The notes beneath the pieces are model-generated. The model saw nothing but the letters and a program-made list of their open reading frames with translations. It was not told where the DNA came from and searched no databases. A stretch of 50,490 bases of DNA. Origin: an uncultured Acidobacteriia bacterium (GTDB lineage: Bacteria; Acidobacteriota; Terriglobia; Bryobacterales; Bryobacteraceae). Position numbers and translations under genes: made by a program. This document shows, piece after piece, positions 24,680-32,877 of the stretch; positions within the stretch are counted from its first letter, which is position 1, and every line of letters begins with the position of its first letter. The DNA lies in NCBI GenBank assembly GCA_903882645.1, contig CAIRXZ010000064.1:1-50490 (forward strand), read 5' to 3'.

Positions 24680-24680
24680 A

Positions 24681-26948
24681 ATGGAAACGCTGGCGTACCT
24701 TGCGAACGTAACCGCGCGGTCGTTCTGCCTGGCGGCGGCCGCACTGACCGCCGTCTGGCTGTTTCGGGTGAAGACGGCGGCGGCGCGCCACGCCGTCATG
24801 ACCGCCGTTGCCGCGGGCATGTTGTCGCTGGCCGCCCTCACGCCCGCACTTCCGCCCCTCCCCGTGCGCGTGCTTCGCGCCGGGCGCGCGGCCGCGGCCT
24901 TCCCTGCCCCGGTCTACACGATGGAGCAGCCCGCGCCGCTGGAACCGTTGGCCGCCGATCGGACGCCGGCCTTAAGCCCGTCCCGATGGCGGCCGCACGT
25001 CGAATGGCCGACGGCCGCCGCGATTCTCTATTACGCCGTTTCGGCGGCTTTTCTCCTGCGCCTGATCTACGGCTATCTCTTCGCGCGCCGGTTGGTGGCC
25101 GCCAGCCGCCGCGAAGGGGACATCCGCGCGTCGGCGTGGATCACGGTTCCCGTGACGGTGGGCTGGTTGCGACCGAAGATCCTATTGCCGGCCGATTGGA
25201 AGGCGTGGGCGCCGGACAAGCTTGAAGCCGTGCTGGCGCATGAGCGGACGCACATCCAGCGGGCGGATTGGGCCATCGGAACGCTGGCGGCGGTGAACCG
25301 CTGCGTGTTCTGGTTCAACCCGCTGGCTTGGTGGCTGGAACGAAGGATGGCGCTTCTGGCGGAGCAGGCCTGCGACGACGCGGCCGTGCTGGCCACCGGC
25401 GCCCGCGAGACGTACGCGGAAGTCTTGTTGGATATGGCGGCGGCTGTGAGGACCGGGCGTGGCCGGATCGCATGGGAGGCGATGGCCATGGCGAGAACGG
25501 CGGAAGTACGAAAACGAGTAGAGCGGGTTTTGGACGAAGCCAGGCAAATTCCGCGCGGGCTGACCCGCGCGCGATGGGCGGCGCTGCTGGCGTGCAGCCT
25601 GCCAGTCGTCTATCTGGCCACGGTAGTTCAACCGGCGCCGGCGCGGAGCGCCGCGCCCGCGACGCAGGCGGATCTCGCGCAGCCAGCGCGGGCCCCGATG
25701 CCTCCGGCGCCGGAGATCGCACAGGCGCAGCCCGCGGCTGCAACGCCGGACCAGCAGCCGGCGAAGCCGTCCCAGCCGGATCGCCGCTACCTGGCCCTGT
25801 TCTTCGAAATGGGAATGCTCACCCCATCCGACGTCCCCAAGAACTTCGCCGCCTTTCAAGAGATGAACGCCGGCAAGACAAAAATCGAGTTCAGCAGCAG
25901 CGGAAATAACCCCCTCCAATCGTTGCTGAAGCCGGGGGATTTCGTGGCCGTTATGTCGATGGACGCCGGCGGGTCGTTGCGGGTAAACCAGGATTTCACG
26001 GACGACCAGAACCTCGTGTCCAAAGCCGTTCAGGAACTGGCTCTCTCGCAGACCATCCCAAAATATCCCGACGCCGACAAACGCGTGGCGGCTTTGGCGG
26101 ATGCGATTAGCATTCTGTCGCCCCTGGCGGGAAGCAAGGCGCTGGTACAGTTCACCGCCGGCCCGTCGCTGTCGCAACTGGCTAGCTCTGAGCAGTGGCG
26201 CTACCTCGCCGACCTGACGCGCTCGTCGAACACCGCGTTTTCTGCCTTGATGATCTCTAACGGGCGAGCCTTCGGGGCGTTTGTAACTGCCTTGGGCCGC
26301 CCTCCCTACACCTATGTGCTTCCGCGCAGCACCGCGTTCGTTCATAGTATCGACGCCGTATATCCCCTTCCACGCGACCCGCTCGTGCCCGGCGTCAAAG
26401 GAGACGTGGAATTTCGAGTGACCCTGGGCCCCGGCGGGCGCGTCAAAGAGGCGCATTTCCTCAGCGGCAATCCGTCGCTCGAGTCCCAGGCCAGGGAGAT
26501 GCTCGACCGGGAGGCGTATGAGCCGCCCGGCGTGAGCCACGAAAACGTCGCGGGGTTTGAGACCAAAGCGTACGTTCAGTTCGCGCTGGACCACGGCTCG
26601 CCCACGCGCGCGCCCGAGATAGTGGACTTGGCGGGGGCCACCCAAGCCAATCAGGAGCCCGATACCCCGCCCACTGTGCTGAGGAAAGCGTATCCGGACT
26701 ATCCATTGGAAGTGCGGGCGAGCGGATTGCAGGGGATTGTATCGCTCTCCGCCACCATCGGGACCGATGGCATCCCCAAGGACATTCAGGTACTGAGCGC
26801 GCCGCCGGGCGGCGGATCGGATGAGGCGGCTCTGAGAGCCGCTGCCTTGAGAGCCGCCGGCCTGTGGCGGTTCGCGCCGGCTCGCGATCACAGCGGGCGG
26901 CCGGTGGAATCGCCTGTCACTCTTCAGATGACTTTTCGGCTGATGTAA
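24681..26948 (+). CDS. BlaR1-like M56 metallopeptidase with TonB-type C-terminal domains
   Basis: A 755-residue membrane sensor-protease. The N-terminal part has four membrane segments (about 15-30, 38-58, 110-132, 320-335) around the zinc motif HERTH at 187-191, typical of BlaR1/MecR1 peptidases that act on BlaI. Unlike true BlaR1 there is no penicillin-binding sensor. Instead there is an Ala/Pro linker, a domain of about 160 residues resembling those paired with VWFA-like modules in solibacter proteins ('LLKPGDFVAVMSMD'), and two TonB-like C-terminal domains ('VKGDVEFRVTLGPGGRVKEA' and 'LQGIVSLSATIGTDGIPKDI'). The periplasmic signal is therefore probably not a beta-lactam. AAGGAGG at 24669 supports the start. 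Confidence 0.88.
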   Translation: METLAYLANVTARSFCLAAAALTAVWLFRVKTAAARHAVMTAVAAGMLSLAALTPALPPLPVRVLRAGRAAAAFPAPVYTMEQPAPLEPLAADRTPALSPSRWRPHVEWPTAAAILYYAVSAAFLLRLIYGYLFARRLVAASRREGDIRASAWITVPVTVGWLRPKILLPADWKAWAPDKLEAVLAHERTHIQRADWAIGTLAAVNRCVFWFNPLAWWLERRMALLAEQACDDAAVLATGARETYAEVLLDMAAAVRTGRGRIAWEAMAMARTAEVRKRVERVLDEARQIPRGLTRARWAALLACSLPVVYLATVVQPAPARSAAPATQADLAQPARAPMPPAPEIAQAQPAAATPDQQPAKPSQPDRRYLALFFEMGMLTPSDVPKNFAAFQEMNAGKTKIEFSSSGNNPLQSLLKPGDFVAVMSMDAGGSLRVNQDFTDDQNLVSKAVQELALSQTIPKYPDADKRVAALADAISILSPLAGSKALVQFTAGPSLSQLASSEQWRYLADLTRSSNTAFSALMISNGRAFGAFVTALGRPPYTYVLPRSTAFVHSIDAVYPLPRDPLVPGVKGDVEFRVTLGPGGRVKEAHFLSGNPSLESQAREMLDREAYEPPGVSHENVAGFETKAYVQFALDHGSPTRAPEIVDLAGATQANQEPDTPPTVLRKAYPDYPLEVRASGLQGIVSLSATIGTDGIPKDIQVLSAPPGGGSDEAALRAAALRAAGLWRFAPARDHSGRPVESPVTLQMTFRLM

Positions 26949-27013
26949 CCTCGCGGCCGCTTGGGCGCCGGCGATGCGGGGATTGTCGGAAAGTGCCCGC
27001 CGCACCCGAGAGC

Positions 27014-29368
27014 CTACAAATACTTCTGCACGCGCTCGCGGAAGCGGGTGTAGATCCACGAGACGCCGACCAGGATCAATCCCAGCGCGATGAACGAGAG
27101 AATGCGCGGCAGGGTGTCCAGGAAGCTCAGGTCGTAGACGAACAGCTTCAGAATGCAGAACAGCAGCAGCGCGAGGCCGGAGAGCCGCATCACGCGATCG
27201 CGCAGCGGAAAACCGGCGCCCAGAAGACCGAGGCCCTCAAGGCCCCACGCCACGGTCAGCACGCTGCCCGAGATTCTGTAATAGAGCAGGCCGGTCAGGA
27301 GCGCGGTCGCGAGCACCGAATAGTAGAGGCGCTCTTTCCGGCCGCGCGTGCTCAGCAGTTGCGCGGTATAGAAACAGGCGATTGCGAGGGCCGCGGCCAG
27401 CATGGTCTGGTGCGACCAGAAGTTGACCGCCCAGCAGCAGGCGAAGGCCGCCGCCGCGAGCGCGTAGGCCTGCCAGCGCAACGCTTGCCGCTCGATCCGC
27501 GGGGCCATGGCGGCGAGCAGCAAGGCTTCCGCCGCCCATGCCGGACCGGCCCAGGCGTGCGGCAGTACGGCGCGCAGCAGGATTGCCGCAAGCGCAGCGC
27601 CGGCCGTCGAGGCGATATCGAACAGCGTGGAGCGTTCCGATTCGAGGAACCGGTCCTCGGCCGACCAGAGCGCGCACAGCGCCGCGGCACAGCTCACCGC
27701 GGCGCCAATGGCGATCGAAAGGGGCGGGTGCGGCATGGTAAACAACGTACCCGCCGCCGCCAGACTCGCGAGCAGATACCCCTGGCGCCGGAAATCCGCC
27801 AACCGCCGCCACCACCCCACGAAGAATGGCCCGGCCGCCAGGAGGAACCACACCCGGCCGCACTCTCGCGCGGGCGCTTGGTGGCCCGCGATCAGAGCCG
27901 CCACCGCCGCCGCGGCGTACCCATAGAACGTATCGGCGGCGCGCATCGCACGGTTGGCATAGAAAACCAGCGCGGTGAGCGCGGCTGCGGGCGTCCACGC
28001 GGACACGGGAAGATCCGTCACTTCGACCGCGGTCAAGTGGACGAGTTCCAGCGCGAACAGCGGCACGGCCAACAGGCGCAGATATTTCGCGCGGAAGCGC
28101 AGGCCGCACAGGTGGAACAACTCGGCCTCGGCGAGAAGCGCAACCAGCAGCCACTGGTGGTCCAGGCGCCGGAAGATGGCCGCGGCAGCCAGCGCCGCGG
28201 TCAGAGTGGCTGGCGCGTGCCACGCTCCCGAGAGAAGCTCGGCGTCCGGATGCAGGCGCGCGCGCAATGCTCCGCTTATGGCATAGGCGATCGCGGCCAC
28301 GGCAAGAAACGCCCACAGGCGGCCGGGATCGGCGGCGTTCCATTTCAACAACGAGAACGAGAGGAAGCCCGCCGCGTTCAGAGGCATCAGCCACGGTATA
28401 GGGTCCAGAATCTCGAAGCCCTCAAACAGCAGCCAATAGACGGCGAAGACCGCCTGGGACGACCACAGCGGCGCGCTGGGATCGCCGCGCAACCCGCAAA
28501 CGGCATAAGTGGCGACGACCCCGAACAGGGGCAGCGTCCGCCAGCGAAAGCGGCGCGCGATATACAACAACGAAGCGGCCAGCGGGACCAGCGCCACCAC
28601 GGAGAGCGGCGTGACCTGGGTGATTGCCAACGCGGCAAAAGCGCTGAAGTAAGCCACCCCCGCGACGGCCTCGGAGCGGTATCGCAAGGCGTGCGCGATC
28701 ATCCCCACGGCCACCGCGATCAACAAAACGGCGCCCGCGACCGGACTGTGGATCACCTTGGCCGCGTCGAGCGCCTGCATGGCATAGACCGTGAAGTAGA
28801 GAGCCGCCCATCCGCCGCCGATCAAGCCGCGCGCGAAGGTCTGGTAGCGCGGGCGGCGTTCGTAGAAGATGCCGGCACCCAGCATCGCCGTTCCGGCAAC
28901 CAAGCCAATGGCGTCACGCCCCGCCGGACCCATGTGGCTGAACGAGTAACCGAGCGCCAAGGCGATGCCCACCACCAGGACGAACGCGCCAATCTTGTTC
29001 AGCCAGTTGCCGCCGAGCAAGGTCTCCCATTCGGCGCTCGACCGGCGCCCGGAAACCGGGACCGCGGTGAACGCCGGAGCGGGCGGCCAGTGAGGCGGGA
29101 CTTCCAGCCCGGCTTGTTCGGGTTCGGCGGACGGCGTGGAGGGAGCCTCAATCGGCGCCGGAAGCTGCGAAGCAACAGACTGGCAGGCGAAAGCGCCTGC
29201 CCCACCCTGTGAGGGCGGCGGCGCCGCGGGCGGGATGGCAACTTCGGCTGCGGGACGTCCGCGCTGGGCCGCAGCCGCGTCTTCGAGGGTCCAGATTCGC
29301 TTCGTGATCTCGGCGATCCGCCGGTCGATTGCGTCGAAGCGGGCGAGAATATCGGATTCGGTCATCAT
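27014..29368 (-). CDS. DUF2339 multi-pass membrane protein
   Basis: A 784-residue protein with a soluble start and more than twenty predicted membrane segments, matching DUF2339. The first ~45 residues form an amphipathic coiled coil (DSILARFDAIDRRIAEITKR). A Pro/Ala linker follows to about residue 120, then hydrophobic helices fill the rest (e.g. 'IGAFVLVVGIALALGYSF'). Function is unknown; the family is often described as envelope-associated. Oddity: the linker contains 'GGAGAFACQ', which is the translation of a copy of the palindrome at 29182-29201. It is the last gene of a minus-strand pair with the acyltransferase, 13 bases away. Confidence 0.85.
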   Translation of the reverse strand: MMTESDILARFDAIDRRIAEITKRIWTLEDAAAAQRGRPAAEVAIPPAAPPPSQGGAGAFACQSVASQLPAPIEAPSTPSAEPEQAGLEVPPHWPPAPAFTAVPVSGRRSSAEWETLLGGNWLNKIGAFVLVVGIALALGYSFSHMGPAGRDAIGLVAGTAMLGAGIFYERRPRYQTFARGLIGGGWAALYFTVYAMQALDAAKVIHSPVAGAVLLIAVAVGMIAHALRYRSEAVAGVAYFSAFAALAITQVTPLSVVALVPLAASLLYIARRFRWRTLPLFGVVATYAVCGLRGDPSAPLWSSQAVFAVYWLLFEGFEILDPIPWLMPLNAAGFLSFSLLKWNAADPGRLWAFLAVAAIAYAISGALRARLHPDAELLSGAWHAPATLTAALAAAAIFRRLDHQWLLVALLAEAELFHLCGLRFRAKYLRLLAVPLFALELVHLTAVEVTDLPVSAWTPAAALTALVFYANRAMRAADTFYGYAAAAVAALIAGHQAPARECGRVWFLLAAGPFFVGWWRRLADFRRQGYLLASLAAAGTLFTMPHPPLSIAIGAAVSCAAALCALWSAEDRFLESERSTLFDIASTAGAALAAILLRAVLPHAWAGPAWAAEALLLAAMAPRIERQALRWQAYALAAAAFACCWAVNFWSHQTMLAAALAIACFYTAQLLSTRGRKERLYYSVLATALLTGLLYYRISGSVLTVAWGLEGLGLLGAGFPLRDRVMRLSGLALLLFCILKLFVYDLSFLDTLPRILSFIALGLILVGVSWIYTRFRERVQKYL
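29182..29201. repeat. Palindromic repeat inside the DUF2339 gene
   Basis: GGCAGGCGAAAGCGCCTGCC is a perfect 8-bp hairpin with an AAAG loop, identical to the left arm of the nested element at 23464-23543. It lies in the low-complexity linker of the protein. Confidence 0.7.
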
Positions 29369-29381
29369 GTGCTCCCGGGCG

Positions 29382-32300
29382 CTACACGAGTGCCCCTGCT
29401 AACTCCCGCGCGCGTTCCTTCAGCACGCGCAGATCCAGTTTGCCCGTGCCCAGCATGGGAAGCTCCGCCACCTGGTAGAGGTTCTCGCGCTTGGGCAGCC
29501 AGAGGCGCGGCAGATCCGTTTCGGAAAGCCGCCTCCACAATTCCGCGGGGCCGATGGCGGGGCAGGCGTATAGCGCCGCCAACCGCTCGCCCCGGTGGTC
29601 GTCGGCGATGGCCGTCACGGCGCAGGGGAACTCGCCGAGAATGCCGCTGATGGCCTCCTCGATACGAATGTGGGGAACCATTTCTCCGCCGATCTTGCTG
29701 AAGCGTGAAAGCCGGCCGCCGATGCGGATGAAGCCTTCTTCGTCGATCAGCGCGATGTCGCCGGTAATGTACCACCCGTCATGGAAAACTGCGGCCGTGC
29801 GCTGGGGGTCGTTCAGGTAACGGGTCATGCGGTTGGGCCCCTTCACCAGCAGCAGTCCTTCCTGGTTGGGCGGAAGCGGCTCGAAGGTCGCCGGCTCCAC
29901 GATTCTCGCCGCGACGCCCGGCAGAGGATGGCCCACGGTCCCGGGCTTGTGGCCGGTCTGAGCCTCCTGGCCGTCCTTGAAATCGGGCGCGTTCACGGCC
30001 ACCACCGGCGACATTTCGGTGCAGCCGTAGCCTTCCAGCAGCTCGATCCCGAACTTCTCTCGAAAGGCGGCGCGGACCGGCTCGCGCAGCCTCTCCGCGC
30101 CGACCAGCGCAAACCGCAGGCTGGAGAACTCCTCTCTGGAGCACTTGCGCGCATACGTGGAGCAGAACGTCGGGGTTGCGAGAAGCAGCGTCGCGCGGTA
30201 CTTCGAGATCAGCCGGCCGATCGCTTCGGCGTCCGTGGGGTTTGGGTGATAGACCGCGCCGCAGCCAGCGGCCAGCGGGAACCAAAGCGTCACCGTGAAG
30301 CCGAACGCATGGAAGAACGGCAGCGCGCCGACGATGCGGTCCCGCCCGCCGATCCAGAAGAGCTGGGCTATCGCCTCGATGTTCGAAAGCACGTTGTAGT
30401 GCGAAAGCACGATGCCTTTGGGAACCCCCGTGCTGCCGCTCGAGAAGATGACGGCGGCCGCCGAATCGGGCGTGCGGCCGCCGCGCGTGAGGAATCGAGC
30501 AGGCGCCAACCGGGCAGATAATAGCGCCCGCAGACGGGCCCACTTTCCGGCGTGGCCAAGCACGTCCTCAACGAATACCATGCCCGGCATCTCTGGGATA
30601 TTCGCCTTGGCGCGGAAGACCTTCGAGGTAACGATGACGCGGATGCGGCACTGCTCCACGGCGGACGTCATGGCTGCGCGGCCGGCGGTGAAGTTGAGGT
30701 TTACCGGCACGCGGCCAGCCAGCGTAATCCCGATATTGACGAGCGCGCCCGCCACGGAAGACGGCAACAGAACCCCGACCATCTCATCGCCGCCGGTTCT
30801 GGCGCGGATCCAATCGGCCACCATCAGGCCGCCCGCAAGCAACCTCCCGTACGTGAGTTCCCGGCCTGTGGAATCGGCCATCGCGAAGCGGCCCCAATTG
30901 CGGCGCGCGTTGCGGATCAAGCGGCGGTCCAGCAGGTCGCTCGCGGTCTTGCGCCGCTCCCAGGCGTCGCTCGCGAGTTCCTGGATGGCCAGCCGCACCT
31001 GGTTGGCGGTCGAGGAAGGCGGCATCGGCGCGCCGAAGGACACCGTCACCGGATACGGAATGCGCTTGGGCCATTTCCAAAAGAACTTGCCACGCTCGAA
31101 GCTGAAAATGCTCCCCCACAACCGGTCGAGGTGGACCGGAATCACAGGAACGTCCAGGCCTTCGACGATCTTCTCCATGCCGCGCTTGAAGGGCAGCATG
31201 TTGCCTGTCCGGCTTACCGCGCCTTCGGCGAAAATGCAGACCGCGTCGCCGCCAGCGAGCGCCCGCCGCGCCGCGTGAATGGACTCCAACATCTCGCGGC
31301 GGCTGCGGTTGCTCACCGGGATGGCTTTGGCCAGCCGGAAGAAGCCCTTCAGCGCTCGCGCCTCGCAGTAAGGTTGCCACATCATGAAGCGGATGAAGCG
31401 CTGCACCGAGGCGCCGATGAGAACGCCGTCCACGTGCGACATGTGGTTGGCCACCAAGAGCGCCGGGCCGCGGAACGGCACATTTTCCCGTCCCTCGACG
31501 CGGATGCGGAAAACGCTGTGCGTTACCAGCCACATTACGAACCGGACGAAGTATTCCGGCACAATCGTCAGGATGTATTGCGTGACGAGCAGCGTCGCGA
31601 CGCCGAACCCCAACAGGATCGCGGCGGCGCCGACGTGCAGCTTGCCGTGCAGCAACAGAATCGTGGCCGACGCGATCAACATCCCGATGGTCTGATAGAA
31701 GTTGTTGGCGGCCACCACGCGGCCTTTTTCCTGGCCGCCGCTGCGCTGCTGGATGAACGCGAACAGCGGCACGACGAACAGGCCGCTCGCCACGGCCAGC
31801 AGCGTCACCACGACGGCCGAAAACGTGAACGACCCGCGCGCCGCGTACAGCGCCACGCCGAAAACGCCCATCAATCCGGAGCCGAGCGGGACCAGCCCAA
31901 GCTCCACCTTGTCGCCCGACCAGCGGCCCGCCAGCATGTTGCCCGCTCCGATGCCGATCGCCAGGCACATCCATAGGACCCCGATGCCATTCGTGCCCGC
32001 CTTCAGCGACTCCGCGCCGAAGTACTCCAGGCCGTTCCGCAGCAGCACGGCCACGAACCAGAAGTATGAGACGCCCAAAACCGCCAGCCACAGAGGCCGA
32101 TCCTGGATCAGGCGCTTCGTGCTGGTTCCGATCTCCGCGAAGGGATTTAGCCGGAACCGCCGCGGGGCGCGCGCCGCCGGCACCCGCGTGATTCCGCGGC
32201 TGACCAGGAAGCCGGCTACGGCGATCGCCAGCGTCGCCAGCCCCATTCTCCACGCCGCGTGCGCCCAGGCCGCGTACAGGAAAGTGCCGGTCAGGATGCC

Positions 32301-32762
32301 GAGGACGATCGCCAGGAACGTGCTCATTTCCAGCAGGGCGTTGCCGCGCGAAAGGTCTTCGTCGCGCAGGATCTCGGGAACAATGCCGTACTTGGCCGGG
32401 CTGAAGATCGTCGAATGCAGGCCCATGAGGAAGACCACCAGCAACATTCCCTCGAAGCGGCCCGCGACAAGCGCGCCCAGCCCCACGGCCATTGCGAAGA
32501 TTTCGAATACCTTCACGCCGATCAGCACGCTGCGCTTGCTGACGCGGTCGGAGAGATGGCCCGAATAGCCGGAACAAAAGAAGAACGGAAGGTTGAAGAC
32601 CGCCGGGACCAGAGGCACGTACGCCCCGCCATGAACGTACAACGCATAGATGGCTACGATGGTCTGGTAGACCTGGTCGTTGAACGCTCCCAGGAACTGC
32701 GTCCAGAGGAACGCCCGGAAGCCCCGATTCTTCAGAAGGTCGCTGAATCTGCCGTCTGCCAT
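29382..32762 (-). CDS. MFS / PlsC acyltransferase / acyl-ACP synthetase fusion (Aas-like)
   Basis: A 1126-residue trifunctional protein. Residues 1-410 are a twelve-helix MFS transporter like LplT ('WTQFLGAFNDQVYQTIVAIY'). Residues about 420-620 are a PlsC-type acyltransferase with the HX4D motif NHMSHVD and the later FAEGAVSRTG block. Residues about 650-1110 are an AMP-binding acyl-ACP synthetase ('SSGSTGVPKGIVLSHYN', 'GYGCTEMSP', 'YITGDIALIDEEG'). In E. coli, LplT and Aas do these jobs separately: lysophospholipid is flipped inward, then re-acylated at the 2-position using acyl-ACP. Fusion forms are known in other bacteria. It is divergent from the sigma-54 activator; an upstream Pro/AT-rich gap holds both promoters. 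Confidence 0.9.
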   Translation of the reverse strand: MADGRFSDLLKNRGFRAFLWTQFLGAFNDQVYQTIVAIYALYVHGGAYVPLVPAVFNLPFFFCSGYSGHLSDRVSKRSVLIGVKVFEIFAMAVGLGALVAGRFEGMLLVVFLMGLHSTIFSPAKYGIVPEILRDEDLSRGNALLEMSTFLAIVLGILTGTFLYAAWAHAAWRMGLATLAIAVAGFLVSRGITRVPAARAPRRFRLNPFAEIGTSTKRLIQDRPLWLAVLGVSYFWFVAVLLRNGLEYFGAESLKAGTNGIGVLWMCLAIGIGAGNMLAGRWSGDKVELGLVPLGSGLMGVFGVALYAARGSFTFSAVVVTLLAVASGLFVVPLFAFIQQRSGGQEKGRVVAANNFYQTIGMLIASATILLLHGKLHVGAAAILLGFGVATLLVTQYILTIVPEYFVRFVMWLVTHSVFRIRVEGRENVPFRGPALLVANHMSHVDGVLIGASVQRFIRFMMWQPYCEARALKGFFRLAKAIPVSNRSRREMLESIHAARRALAGGDAVCIFAEGAVSRTGNMLPFKRGMEKIVEGLDVPVIPVHLDRLWGSIFSFERGKFFWKWPKRIPYPVTVSFGAPMPPSSTANQVRLAIQELASDAWERRKTASDLLDRRLIRNARRNWGRFAMADSTGRELTYGRLLAGGLMVADWIRARTGGDEMVGVLLPSSVAGALVNIGITLAGRVPVNLNFTAGRAAMTSAVEQCRIRVIVTSKVFRAKANIPEMPGMVFVEDVLGHAGKWARLRALLSARLAPARFLTRGGRTPDSAAAVIFSSGSTGVPKGIVLSHYNVLSNIEAIAQLFWIGGRDRIVGALPFFHAFGFTVTLWFPLAAGCGAVYHPNPTDAEAIGRLISKYRATLLLATPTFCSTYARKCSREEFSSLRFALVGAERLREPVRAAFREKFGIELLEGYGCTEMSPVVAVNAPDFKDGQEAQTGHKPGTVGHPLPGVAARIVEPATFEPLPPNQEGLLLVKGPNRMTRYLNDPQRTAAVFHDGWYITGDIALIDEEGFIRIGGRLSRFSKIGGEMVPHIRIEEAISGILGEFPCAVTAIADDHRGERLAALYACPAIGPAELWRRLSETDLPRLWLPKRENLYQVAELPMLGTGKLDLRVLKERARELAGALV

Positions 32763-32839
32763 GGCCTTGTTTAAACACGCCTGTCGCCGGGAAGAAACTG
32801 TTTAGAATCAATGCCGCCACCAGTCATTGGAAACGAGTA

Positions 32840-32869
32840 TGTACATTCTAGGTCATTGTAATGTACAAT
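32840..32869 (+). promoter_or_regulatory. Promoter/operator of the sigma-54 activator gene
   Basis: TGTACATT (32840-32847) and AATGTACA (32860-32867) are perfect 8-bp inverted arms 12 bases apart. The -35-like TGTACA (32840-32845) and -10-like TACAAT (32864-32869), 18 apart, lie within the two arms, so a dimer bound there would block the polymerase. The ATG follows eight bases after the -10 box, with no Shine-Dalgarno. Confidence 0.6.
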
Positions 32870-32877
32870 CTATGCAC

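Noticed and set aside
26864-29212. A 782-codon plus-strand frame opposite the DUF2339 gene
   Set aside because: Antisense shadow with Gln/Arg/Glu-rich nonsense composition; the DUF2339 membrane helices on the other strand are real.
30784-32820. A 678-codon minus frame overlapping the Aas-like gene
   Set aside because: Same strand, different frame, no recognisable domain; the Aas-like frame has three clear domains.
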